From CADCTP01 sp963849885 (lineage in GTDB: Bacteria > Actinomycetota > Actinomycetes > Mycobacteriales > CADCTP01), in assembly GCA_963849885.1 (NCBI GenBank), contig CAWKIV010000021.1:62001-126000 (forward strand): 64,000 bases of DNA, given 5' to 3'. This document shows positions 15,752 through 23,444 of this stretch, in pieces (within the stretch, counting starts at the first letter, position 1; each line of letters begins with the position of its first letter). Position numbers and translations under genes: made by a program. Below the pieces are notes generated by a model. It was not told the DNA's origin. It saw nothing but the letters and a program-made list of their open reading frames with translations, and searched no databases.

Positions 15752-16524
15752 CTCCGCCGCTCGCCCGCGCCGCCCCGCCGGGCCGGGCGGATCCGCTCCG
15801 GCCCCTGCTCGACCTGCCGGGCGTGCCGGAGGCCCTCGTCGGCGCGCGTGAGGCTGTCGACCGCCTGCTCGCACACCGGGTGCTGCGCCGGCAGAGCGCC
15901 GCGGTGAGCAGCGAGTCCGCGCTGCGGGGCGCCCGGGCCTCGGCCGCGCTCGCCGGCGCCGAGGTGTCCCTCGCCGATCTCCGGGCCGGCGGGACCGCCG
16001 ATCCGACCGTGCAGGGCGCGCTCCGGGTGGTCGGCGGCCTCGGGACGCTGGTCACGGTCTGGGAGCAGGCGCCGCTGCAGGCGCTCGCCCGGCTGCACGT
16101 GCTCGCCGGTGCCGGCTCGGTGCCGACCGATCGGCTCGGCCGTCCGGGTGGCTCCCCGGTGGTCGCCGCCCGGCTTCGCGGGCTGGCCGACCTGCTCGCC
16201 GGAGGCACCCAGGTGCCGGGCACGTTGCTGGCCGCCGTCGTGCACGGCGAGCTGGCCACGCTGGCACCCTTCGGCGGCGCCGACGACCTGGTCGCCCGGG
16301 CGGCCGAGCGGCTGACGCTGGTCACCCGCGGCGTCGACCCCAAGGCGGTCGGCGTCCCGGAGGTGGGCCACCTGGAGCGCGCCGAGGACTACCGGTCGGC
16401 GCTCGCCGGCTACGCGACCGGGTCGGCCGAGGGCGTCGCCGGCTGGCTCCGGCACTGCGCCGTGGCCGTCGAGCTGGGTGCCCGCGAGGGACTCGCGATC
16501 TGCGAGGCGGTGCTGCGCGGCTGA
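15748..16524 (+). CDS. Fic-like protein with degenerate active-site motif (Rv3662c-like)
   Basis: A 258-residue protein. GARASAALAGAEVSLADLR resembles the helix that precedes the Fic domain. HGELATLAPFGGADDLVARA aligns with the Fic motif HxFxxGNGRxxR, but the catalytic histidine context and the GNGR core are not conserved (FGGADD). Fic proteins transfer AMP or other nucleotides to target hydroxyls; here enzymatic activity is doubtful and a structural or binding role is as likely. The gene sits beside the HAD phosphatase gene, like Rv3662c/Rv3661, and this pairing recurs across actinobacteria in my recollection. The GTG at 15748 is the first in-frame start. Confidence 0.6.
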   Translation: MTPPLARAAPPGRADPLRPLLDLPGVPEALVGAREAVDRLLAHRVLRRQSAAVSSESALRGARASAALAGAEVSLADLRAGGTADPTVQGALRVVGGLGTLVTVWEQAPLQALARLHVLAGAGSVPTDRLGRPGGSPVVAARLRGLADLLAGGTQVPGTLLAAVVHGELATLAPFGGADDLVARAAERLTLVTRGVDPKAVGVPEVGHLERAEDYRSALAGYATGSAEGVAGWLRHCAVAVELGAREGLAICEAVLRG

Positions 16525-16573
16525 CCTCCGCGCGGGGCGAAGCCACGCGATCTCGCCCGAAGGCCACATGCGA

Positions 16574-16599
16574 ACGGCGCCCCGTCGAGGGAGCGCCGT
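16574..16599. terminator. hairpin between convergent genes
   Basis: A 7-bp perfect stem ACGGCGC/GCGCCGT with a 12-base loop lies between the Fic-like gene (ends 16524) and the HAD gene (ends 16782 on the other strand). There is no T-run, which is common for actinobacterial terminators. I see no gene in the remaining bases up to 16781. Confidence 0.45.
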
Positions 16600-16781
16600 C
16601 GCCCACGGGCGGACCCGGGTTACCAGGCGTGCACCTCTATCGACGGGCAACGACCGAAGTCGATCCCGACGTGCCTCCCGCGGCTGGTCGCGCGTGGGTG
16701 CCCGGCGTCCGTGTGCGGAGTCTGACCGAGGGGAACTCGTCCACCTGCGGGTCTTCGTCCGTGCCTCTGTTGTACGCCCCC

Positions 16782-17672
16782 TCACCGGAGGACGGAAGAC
16801 CACCGCATCAGGAAAGCGTTTGCACCCCGCCTCGCCGGCGGCATGTCGCGGGTTACCGGCGGGTTGGGCGTGGCGGTCCGCCGCCGGGCCGCATACCAGG
16901 CGATGCCGGCCACTGCGGCCCCGACGCCCACCGCCGTGCCGACCACCGGCCGGCGCTGCCCGCGCAGGCCGGCCAGCCGGCTGCGCAGCGACACCGGCCG
17001 GGTGAAGACGAGGATCGGCCAGTCCCGCTCCCGGGCGGCCCGGCGCAGCGCCCGGTCCGGGTTGACGGCGGCGGGGTGACCGACCGCCTCCAGCATCGGC
17101 AGGTCGGTGATCGAGTCGCTGTACGCGTAGCAGTCCGCCAGGTCGTAGCCGGCCGCCTCGGCGAGCTCCCGCATCGCCGCCGCCTTCGTCGGCCCGTAGG
17201 CGTAGTACTCGACCTGACCGGTGTACCGCCCCTCCTCGACCACCATCCGGGTGGCGATCACCCGGTCGGCACCGACCAACTCGCCAATCGGGCCGACCAC
17301 CTCCTCGCCACTGCTGGAGACGATCACCACCTCCCGACCGCTGGCCTTGTGGTCCTCGATCAGGCCGGCCGCCTCGTCGTAGATCAGCGGATCCACGATC
17401 TCGATCAGCGTCTCCGCGACGATGTCCTTCACCTGCTGCACGTCCCAGCCGGTGCACATCTCGGTGATGTAATCCCGCATCCGGGTCATCTGGTCCTCGT
17501 CCGCGCCGGCGACCAGGTAGACCAGCTGCGCGTACGCAGCCTTGAGGGAGGCCCGCCGGTTGATCAGGCCGCCGGCCCGGAACGGCCGCCCGAAGGCCAG
17601 GGCGCTGGACCTCGCAATGATCGTCTTGTCGAGGTCGAAGAATGCCGCGGAGCGGTGCACACTGGAGAGCAT
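16782..17672 (-). CDS. HAD-IB family phosphatase with C-terminal membrane helix
   Basis: A 296-residue haloacid-dehalogenase-type phosphatase. AAFFDLDKTI (residues 9-18) is motif I with the nucleophilic Asp. VVIVSSSGEEVV is motif II, KAAAMREL with CYAYSDSITDLPMLEAVG supplies motifs III and IV, and NPDRALRRAARERDWPIL follows as in the SerB-like IB subfamily. A hydrophobic segment near residues 247-262 (GTAVGVGAAVAGIAWYAARR) suggests C-terminal membrane anchoring. The ATG at 17672 is chosen because it sits just before motif I; no clear ribosome site is seen. It corresponds in position to Rv3661. Substrates of this group include phosphoserine-like small phosphates; the actual one is unknown. Confidence 0.87.
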   Translation of the reverse strand: MLSSVHRSAAFFDLDKTIIARSSALAFGRPFRAGGLINRRASLKAAYAQLVYLVAGADEDQMTRMRDYITEMCTGWDVQQVKDIVAETLIEIVDPLIYDEAAGLIEDHKASGREVVIVSSSGEEVVGPIGELVGADRVIATRMVVEEGRYTGQVEYYAYGPTKAAAMRELAEAAGYDLADCYAYSDSITDLPMLEAVGHPAAVNPDRALRRAARERDWPILVFTRPVSLRSRLAGLRGQRRPVVGTAVGVGAAVAGIAWYAARRRTATPNPPVTRDMPPARRGANAFLMRWSSVLR

Positions 17673-17820
17673 AGGAGTACCGCTGCCACGGAATCCGGCC
17701 AGAATCACGCGGACGGCCCTGTGTGAGTCGGGTGCGGATCGGGTAGACCAACGGCAGGTGGGGACGGCAACGGCCGCCTCCACGCAGAACGTCCGGCTCA
17801 ACCCCCCGGAGCCGGGCCTC

Positions 17821-17855
17821 GACGGCCCCCGCTATCCCCCCAAGCGGGGGCCGTC
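17821..17855. terminator. strong hairpin downstream of the tad operon
   Basis: A perfect 13-bp stem GACGGCCCCCGCT / AGCGGGGGCCGTC with a 9-base loop lies 58 bases past the end of tadC on the minus strand. It is the likely terminator of the minus-strand tad operon. The remaining sequence of this gap (17673-17912) shows no gene. Confidence 0.7.
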
Positions 17856-17912
17856 CCCTTTCCCGGCGAGACCGGCATACTGCCCGTTTCCACGCGCCGT
17901 ACACCTGCGCGA

Positions 17913-18614
17913 TCACGGCAGCACCTCCGCGGCGAGCGAGAGCACGATCGGGACGATCCCGAGGCTGACGAAGGCGGGCAGGAAGCAGAGTCCGAGCGGC
18001 GCCATGGCCAGGACGCCGGCCCGGCGGGCCCTCGCCTCGCCTGCGGCGGCGAGCACGGACCGCCGGTCGGCGGCCAGCCGCTCGAAGGCCGCCGCCAGCC
18101 GCGCGCCGCTCTCCGCGGAGCGGCCGACCGCCCGGGCCGCCGGCGCGAGATCCGGGTCGTCGGCCAGGTCGGCCCATGCGGCCGGCGCGCTGCACCCGAG
18201 CCGCTGAAGACCGGCCACCAGGGCGAGGTCACTGCTGAACGGCCCGGGCAACGCCTCGGCCACGGTCTCCAGAGCGAGCACGAGCGGTGTTCCGGCCCGG
18301 AGGCAGACGGCCAGCAGATCGAGCACCAGCGGCAGCTCCGCCGCGCGCTGCTCCTTCCGGTGCCGGACGGCCGCCGGCTCCAGGGACCGGAGTGCGCGCT
18401 CGGCTCCCACGCCGATGGCGCAGCCGGCCAGCACGCCCAGTGGGCCGCCGACGAGGAGCACCACTGCCAGCCCCAGCGCCGCGGCGGCGAGGCGGGTCGG
18501 CGCCGGGCGGTGCCGAGCCCGACCAGCGGGCCGTGGCCGGGCCCGCCCGGAGCCACGGCCGGCCAGCGCGATCGCCAACCCGAGGCAACCGAGCGCGAGC
18601 GGCTCGCCGGTCAT
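17913..18614 (-). CDS. tadC: type II/IV secretion inner-membrane protein TadC
   Basis: A 233-residue GspF-family protein and the last gene of the minus-strand tad operon. Two hydrophobic stretches near residues 45-70 and one at the C-terminus frame a cytoplasmic domain with ELPLVLDLLAVCLRAGTPLV and VGRSAESGARLAAAFERLA, the pattern of GspF/TadC platforms. With TadB it forms the inner-membrane platform on which Flp-type pilins assemble. Its ATG overlaps the stop codon of tadB (ATGA). It corresponds to Rv3657c. Confidence 0.86.
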   Translation of the reverse strand: MTGEPLALGCLGLAIALAGRGSGRARPRPAGRARHRPAPTRLAAAALGLAVVLLVGGPLGVLAGCAIGVGAERALRSLEPAAVRHRKEQRAAELPLVLDLLAVCLRAGTPLVLALETVAEALPGPFSSDLALVAGLQRLGCSAPAAWADLADDPDLAPAARAVGRSAESGARLAAAFERLAADRRSVLAAAGEARARRAGVLAMAPLGLCFLPAFVSLGIVPIVLSLAAEVLP

Positions 18615-19366
18615 CGCTCACCGCCCGCGGCTGCGACGATCCGGGCGGTCCAGAGCAGGCCGAGGGCATCGAGGCCGGCGCCGACGAGCAGCGCCACCTG
18701 ACCGCGACCGGTGCCGAAGAGGACGTGCAGCGGCCGCGCGCCCATCGCGGCGCCGAGACCGATCCCGAGCAGCGGCAACACGGCCAGCAGCGCCGCGGTG
18801 GACCGAGCGCCCGCCAGCTGCGCCGAGACCTCCCGACGATGCCGCTCGGCCATGCGCAGATCCTGCTCGACCCGGTCGAGCACGGCAGCGGCCGGCGCCC
18901 CGCTGCGCTCCGACACCGTCCAGACCGCGGCCACGGCCGGCGCCCGCAGATGCTCCGCCTGCCGATCGGCGGCGATGAGCTCCGTCGGCTGGCGGCCGGC
19001 GCGCAGGTCGGCTGCGAGCGCTCCCACGGCCTCGACCAGCGCGGCGTCCCGGCGCCGCCGCTCCCGCGCGACCGCGGCGCCTGCCAGCAGCGAGCCGGCG
19101 GCGCCGCCGGCCAGCATCCCGGCGAGCGCCGGGAGCATCGGCACCGACTGTCCGAAGCCCAGCGAGGACAGACCGCCGAAGAGGAGTCCCCCGGTCGCCG
19201 CGGGCGTCCCGACACCGCCACGGAGTCGAGTGATCCGGCGTCGCCGCACCCGCGGCCCGGCCTCGTCCTGATCGAGGGCGCGAAGGCGCGCGATCGCCGT
19301 CGACGGGCGCGCGGCCAGGACCACACCGACGGCGAGCAGGCCCAGGCACAGTGCGACGCTGCTCAT
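18611..19366 (-). CDS. tadB: type II/IV secretion inner-membrane protein TadB
   Basis: A 251-residue membrane protein and paralog of TadC. It has an N-terminal helix (LCLGLLAVGVVLAA), a glycine-rich hydrophobic pair near residues 60-95, the cytoplasmic segment ALVEAVGALAADLRAGRQPT followed by SERSGAPAAAVLDRVEQDLR, and C-terminal helices. The ATG at 19366 overlaps the tadA stop codon. TadA, TadB and TadC together make the pilus-assembly motor and platform. The gene is shorter than proteobacterial TadB, as usual in actinobacteria. Confidence 0.86.
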   Translation of the reverse strand: MSSVALCLGLLAVGVVLAARPSTAIARLRALDQDEAGPRVRRRRITRLRGGVGTPAATGGLLFGGLSSLGFGQSVPMLPALAGMLAGGAAGSLLAGAAVARERRRRDAALVEAVGALAADLRAGRQPTELIAADRQAEHLRAPAVAAVWTVSERSGAPAAAVLDRVEQDLRMAERHRREVSAQLAGARSTAALLAVLPLLGIGLGAAMGARPLHVLFGTGRGQVALLVGAGLDALGLLWTARIVAAAGGER

Positions 19367-20514
19367 GGCTCCCGCCCACTGCTCAGGTCGAGCAGGCCCG
19401 CCAGGTCCGGCCAGCCTTCGACCGGTCCCTCGTCGTGACGCCACGCCGGCAGCACGTGCACCCTCTCGCCGTCCCGGCGGAAGACCGCCACCTCCGCCAA
19501 CACCCGGCGGCCGTCCGGAAAGCGGGCGAGGTGCAGAGCCACCTGCAGCGCTGCCGCCACCTGGCTGTGCAGCGCATGCCGTTCGAGCTGACCCAGCGCA
19601 CCCAGCGCCTCCAGCCGGGCGGGCAGCTCCCGGGCGCTGTTCGCGTGCAACGTGCCGGCGCTCCCCGCGTGGCCGGTGTTCAACGCGGTCAGCAGCTCCA
19701 CCACTTCGGCACCGCGGACCTCGCCCACCACGAGCCGGTCCGGCCGCATCCGCAGGGCTTGGCGGACCAGGTCGCGCAGCGACACCTCGCCCGCACCCTC
19801 GACGTTCGGCGGTCTGGCCGCGAGCCGGACCACGTGCGGGTGAGCGGTGCGCAGCTCCGTCGCATCCTCGACCAGCACGAGCCGTTCGCCCGGTTCGACG
19901 AGGCCCAGCATGGCCCCGAGGAGAGTGGTCTTCCCGGTGCCGGTGCCGCCACTGACCAGGAAGGCCGCTCGCGCGCGTATCACCTGATCGACCAGACCGG
20001 CGGCCCCGCGCGGAAGCGTGCCGGCCCGATCCAGCTCGGCCACAGTGAAGCCGCGCGCACGGAAAGTGCGCAGCGACAGGCAGGTGCCGCCGACGGCGAC
20101 GGGCGGCAAGACCGCATGCAGGCGCGTCCCGTCCGGAAGGGCGGCGTCGACCCATGGAGATGCGTCGTCCAGCCGCCGGCCGGCGAGGGCGGCCAGCCGC
20201 TGGGCGAGACCGCGGACCGCCGCCTCGTCGGGAAACCGGAGCGGCACCGGCCGGAGTCCGGAGCCCTGGTCCACCCAGACACTGTCCGGCGCATTGACCA
20301 GGACGTCGGTGGTCTCGGCGGCCCGCAGCAGCGGCTCCAGGGGCCCCGCGCCGGACAGCTCCCACTCGGCCTCCCGCACCAGGCCGAGCAGCTGGCCGGG
20401 TCCAGCCAGGCCGCCCGAGTCCTCGCGCACCATCGCCGCCAGCGCGGGCCGTTGCGGGGACGTGCCCGTGTCCACCAAGCGGCGGCGCACGCGGCTGAGC
20501 ACCTCCGCGTTCAT
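19363..20514 (-). CDS. tadA: Tad pilus assembly ATPase TadA
   Basis: A 383-residue secretion ATPase. Walker A is LVSGGTGTGKTTLLGAML, Walker B follows in DRLVVGEVRGAEVVELLTAL, and the conserved histidine box is AGSAGTLHANSARELPARLE. It hydrolyses ATP on the cytoplasmic side to drive assembly of Flp pili. The ATG at 20514 overlaps the stop of the upstream tadZ-like gene; an in-frame start at 20529 is inside that gene and less likely. The order tadZ-tadA-tadB-tadC, all joined by overlapping start/stop codons, is the actinobacterial tight-adherence operon (Rv3660c-Rv3657c). Confidence 0.93.
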   Translation of the reverse strand: MNAEVLSRVRRRLVDTGTSPQRPALAAMVREDSGGLAGPGQLLGLVREAEWELSGAGPLEPLLRAAETTDVLVNAPDSVWVDQGSGLRPVPLRFPDEAAVRGLAQRLAALAGRRLDDASPWVDAALPDGTRLHAVLPPVAVGGTCLSLRTFRARGFTVAELDRAGTLPRGAAGLVDQVIRARAAFLVSGGTGTGKTTLLGAMLGLVEPGERLVLVEDATELRTAHPHVVRLAARPPNVEGAGEVSLRDLVRQALRMRPDRLVVGEVRGAEVVELLTALNTGHAGSAGTLHANSARELPARLEALGALGQLERHALHSQVAAALQVALHLARFPDGRRVLAEVAVFRRDGERVHVLPAWRHDEGPVEGWPDLAGLLDLSSGREP

Positions 20515-21572
20515 GACGCCTCGGCCCAAGCGGCGGAGCCGTCCAGGATGCGGCGGCAGAGCGCTCCCAGCTCTGTGTCCAGGACGATCCCCCGGGGCTC
20601 GCCGCTCAGCAGGGCGGCGCGGACTGACGGCTCGTCGCCGTAGTCACCGGCGAGCTCGGCTCCCAGGCAGCGAGCCACCTCGGGCGGCGGCAGTCCCTCC
20701 GGGCCTCTGCGCACCACCACCCGCAGCGGCGGCGCCGGTCGGCCGAGCCGGCCGATCAGCTGCCGCGCGGCCAGGACCGCACGGACCTCGGCCGGCACCA
20801 CCAGCAGCACCTCGTCGGCGACTGACACGGCCTCGCCGAGCGCCGCGCCGGGATAGCGGGGCAGGTCGAGAGCTACCGTCCCGCCAGTCCGCCGGGTCGC
20901 GCCGAGCACCGCGCGGACCGCGGTGGGTGCCAGGTCGCCCGGCCGGTTCGCGCAGGCCAGGACCGCCACCCCGCAGACCTCCGGGAGGGCCGCCCGCAGC
21001 GAGCGGCCCGAGACACGGCCGGCGAGCGCGCCGAGCTCGTCCCACCGGGCCCCGGTGGCCAGCTCGGCTCCGAGCACGGCGTCGGCGCCGCCACCCAGTG
21101 GGTCGAGGTCCACCAGCCAGGCGGGGTCTCCGCGGCTGGCTGCGGACAGGGCGATCGCCGAGGCAAGGACGCTGGCACCGGCGCCACCCCGACCGGGCAG
21201 CACGCCGATGATCCTGCCCGTGGCCGGCGGCTCGAGCAGGTCCGCGAGACGCTCGACCAGCAGAGCCTCGTCGGTCGGCAGCCGGACGACCGCCTCGACC
21301 CCGCCACCTGTCGCGGCGATCCTTCCTTCCGCCTCGGCGGTCTCGCGGCCGACGATCAGCACCCCGGAGCGGGGGCGGAGCACGGTGCCGGCGAGCGCGG
21401 GTGCGAGGTCGATACCCAGCAGGACCAGCGGTGCGGTCGTCCATTGCCGACCGCAGGAGCCCGGCTCCACGGCCACATCCACGGCCACACCGACGGCGGC
21501 GGCCACACCGAGCACATCGTCGAGCAGCTCAGCATCGGCCGTCACCACCAGGGGGCGACGCTCTCCGGTCAC
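20511..21572 (-). CDS. TadZ/CpaE-like (Ssd) MinD-family protein
   Basis: A 353-residue protein with an N-terminal receiver-like region and a MinD/ParA-type C-terminal half. The P-loop is deviant: LPGRGGAGASVLASAIA lacks the usual GKT lysine. AWLVDLDPLGGGADAVLG is the switch-like segment following it, and the end carries LRVVVRRGPEGLPPPEVARC. TadZ proteins position the pilus machine at a pole. The mycobacterial equivalent, Rv3660c, has been called Ssd for its effect on septum placement. The GTG at 21572 is selected by GAGGAGG five bases upstream. It is the first gene of the tad operon. Confidence 0.82.
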   Translation of the reverse strand: MTGERRPLVVTADAELLDDVLGVAAAVGVAVDVAVEPGSCGRQWTTAPLVLLGIDLAPALAGTVLRPRSGVLIVGRETAEAEGRIAATGGGVEAVVRLPTDEALLVERLADLLEPPATGRIIGVLPGRGGAGASVLASAIALSAASRGDPAWLVDLDPLGGGADAVLGAELATGARWDELGALAGRVSGRSLRAALPEVCGVAVLACANRPGDLAPTAVRAVLGATRRTGGTVALDLPRYPGAALGEAVSVADEVLLVVPAEVRAVLAARQLIGRLGRPAPPLRVVVRRGPEGLPPPEVARCLGAELAGDYGDEPSVRAALLSGEPRGIVLDTELGALCRRILDGSAAWAEAS

Positions 21573-21845
21573 AGGTCCCTCCTCGAATCTCGCCTGCCAC
21601 AGCGAACCCGGCGCGTCGACGGACGGAAAGCGTCGATCCAGCATCTGTGGACAACGGAACGGCTTGTGGAAAAGGAACGAGAGCCGGGGTGCGATACCAC
21701 ACCGTGCCGACAGATTCCGATCGCTCATCCACAGTGGAGAGAACCGTCCACAAGTGTCGATCGGGTGCTGGCTCCGGTCCAGCCCGGCGGCGACTCTCGT
21801 TCCGCACGCCGCACCAGGCGGCGTACGACGAAGGGAGCTCGACCG

Positions 21846-22016
21846 ATGGGAAAGCTGCGGAAGTTCTGGCGCCGGGACGACGGCATGACGACGGCCGAGT
21901 ACGCGGTCGGTCTCATCGCCGCGGTGGCATTCGCCGGGATCCTCTACAAGGTCGTGACGAGCGGCACCGTCGCGTCGGCCCTCACTGCGATCGTGAAGCG
22001 CGCGCTGTCCCAGTGA
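21846..22016 (+). CDS. Flp-type pilin-like small protein (DUF4244)
   Basis: A 56-residue protein with a short basic leader (MGKLRKFWRRDDG), then MTTAEYAVGLIAAVAFAGIL. The Gly before a hydrophobic helix with Glu at mature position +5 is the Flp prepilin pattern processed by a TadV/prepilin peptidase. It should be the main subunit assembled by the adjacent Tad machinery. A GGGAG lies eight bases before the ATG. It is transcribed divergently from tadZ and heads a three-gene unit with two TadE/TadG-like genes, as Rv3656c-Rv3654c do. Confidence 0.85.
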   Translation: MGKLRKFWRRDDGMTTAEYAVGLIAAVAFAGILYKVVTSGTVASALTAIVKRALSQ

Positions 22017-22387
22017 CCGCAGGCGGGCCGCGGCGGCGCGATGGCGGGATGGCCACCGCGGAGCTGGCCGTCGCCTTGCCCGCGCTCGTCGTCCTGGTCG
22101 CCGCGGCGATGACGGCGGTCTCGGTGCTGACCGCCCAGCTCCGATGCGTCGACGCGGCCAGGGAGGGGGCCAGGGCCGCGGCCCGAGGGGAGCAGGCGGC
22201 AGTGGTCCGTTCGCTGGCGGAGCGCTCCGGACCGGCGGGCTCGGACGTCCGGGTGGCCACTGGCGATCGGGAGATCGAGGTGACGGTGACCGCCGCTGCG
22301 GATCCGGTCGGTGGCCTGTTGCCGTCGATCCGGGTGCAGTCCACCGCGGTGGCGTTGCGCGAGCCGGAGCCCGCGGATGAGCCGTGA
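22013..22387 (+). CDS. TadE-like minor pilin
   Basis: A 124-residue protein beginning with a short basic leader and DGGMATAELAVALPALVVLV, the TadE prepilin-like signature (Glu at +5 of the mature helix). The rest is a small beta-rich domain with CVDAAREGARAAARG, common to TadE pseudopilins. The GTG at 22013 overlaps the stop of the pilin gene. Likely a minor, membrane-anchored pilus component. Confidence 0.85.
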   Translation: MTAGGPRRRDGGMATAELAVALPALVVLVAAAMTAVSVLTAQLRCVDAAREGARAAARGEQAAVVRSLAERSGPAGSDVRVATGDREIEVTVTAAADPVGGLLPSIRVQSTAVALREPEPADEP

Positions 22388-22739
22388 CCGGGGCAGCGCC
22401 ACCCTGTGGCTAGCGGGGTTCGCCGCCCTCATCGTGCTCGCGACGGTGGCGGCGATGGCGCAGGGAAGTGCCGTGCTGGCCCGGCACCGCGCGTCGACGG
22501 CGGCGGACCTGGCTGCGCTGGCCGCGGCGCTCCAGGTGGCGGAGGGCGCGGCGGTGGCTTGTGCCACGGCCGGGGAGATCGCCGCCCGCAACGGCGGCTC
22601 GCTCACGCGATGTGCTGTCTCGGGCGACGATGTCGAGGTCGAGGTGACGCGGCCGGTAGCTCTCGGCGGCCTGGGTTCGTGGACGGCCCGGGCGCGGGCC
22701 CGGGCAGGTCCGGTCGACCGGACGGCCGTGCGGCCATGA
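22377..22739 (+). CDS. TadG-like/Rv3654c-family protein
   Basis: A 120-residue protein with RGSATLWLAGFAALIVLATV at the N-terminus, a single helix, followed by ARHRASTAADLAALAAAL, the segment typical of TadG-like flp-associated proteins. The ATG at 22377 lies 11 bases inside the TadE gene. It is the third gene of the pilin unit. In mycobacteria the homologous gene Rv3654c has been reported as a secreted protein; here only the family and location are visible. Confidence 0.8.
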   Translation: MSRDRGSATLWLAGFAALIVLATVAAMAQGSAVLARHRASTAADLAALAAALQVAEGAAVACATAGEIAARNGGSLTRCAVSGDDVEVEVTRPVALGGLGSWTARARARAGPVDRTAVRP

Positions 22740-22744
22740 AGAAG

Positions 22745-22774
22745 GGGTGGGCGGCCCGGGTGCGCCGCCCACCC
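22745..22774. terminator. bidirectional terminator hairpin
   Basis: A perfect 11-bp stem GGGTGGGCGGC / GCCGCCCACCC with an 8-base loop fills the short gap between the convergent TadG-like gene and the LapA-like gene. Confidence 0.75.
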
Positions 22775-22789
22775 TCACCTCTCAGCGCG

Positions 22790-23317
22790 TCAGCTGTTGC
22801 GCGGTCCCGACTCGGTGTGGACCCGGTCCTCGCGCTGCGGCAGGAGGGAGCGCCGGGAGCCGGACTCGGCCGGCGGAGCGTCGGCGACCGGCGCCTGGTC
22901 CGTTCGGGGCGGCCCGTCAGCGTCGGCGCGGGTCCGGTCGTCGTGCATGACCTGGGTGCGGTCGTCGTGCACGACCGGCGGACGGTCGTCGCGGACGGGG
23001 TCGTCGTGCCGGGTGGTGGGCGGCTCGGCGGCCACCGGGGCGGTCTCCACCCGCTGGCTGAGCTGCTCGTTCTCCCGGCGCAGCGTCCGGCGCTCCTGGC
23101 GCAGCCGGCGGTTGCGCCGCATGCCACCCATCAGCAGGCCCAGACCGACCACGGCGAGGACGGTGGTGATCATGCCCGCGACGAAGACGACACCGAGCGT
23201 GACGTTGGTGACCGAGACACCCCACAGGTCTACTGACAGCGAGTCGGTGTTGCTGGTGACGACGGCGGCGGTGAGCACGCCGGCGGCGGCGAGCAGGATG
23301 AGCCCCAAGACCGCCAC
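22790..23317 (-). CDS. LapA-like small membrane protein
   Basis: A 175-residue protein with two hydrophobic helices (VAVLGLILLAAAGVLTAAVV and TLGVVFVAGMITTVLAVVGL) separated by a short loop, then RRNRRLRQERRTLRREN, predicted coiled coil, and a long charged Asp/Arg/Pro tail with repeated HDDR/HDDP motifs. This matches the lipopolysaccharide-assembly-A (LapA) domain layout seen in many actinobacteria without a known role. The GTG at 23317 follows a GGGAG by nine bases; the upstream extension to 23401 is not protein-like. The acidic tail may be a cytoplasmic docking region, which is speculation. Confidence 0.7.
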   Translation of the reverse strand: MAVLGLILLAAAGVLTAAVVTSNTDSLSVDLWGVSVTNVTLGVVFVAGMITTVLAVVGLGLLMGGMRRNRRLRQERRTLRRENEQLSQRVETAPVAAEPPTTRHDDPVRDDRPPVVHDDRTQVMHDDRTRADADGPPRTDQAPVADAPPAESGSRRSLLPQREDRVHTESGPRNS

Positions 23318-23444
23318 GTTGATCAGCTCCCTTCCGAATGCGGACGGGTTCCTCCCGCGTCCGTGCTGCAGGCTTACCCGGCACGCACGACCGGCAAGCA
23401 CCTGGTGGAGCGGACCGCTGGTCAGTCGGACCGGAATGTCGGTT

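Noticed and set aside
12422..15874. A minus-strand frame of 1150 codons extending the XRE regulator upstream
   Set aside because: Codons before about 14270 are antisense to the primase-like gene and look like random Ser/Arg/Pro sequence.
16629..17726. A 365-codon plus-strand frame
   Set aside because: Antisense to the HAD phosphatase, whose motifs are complete.
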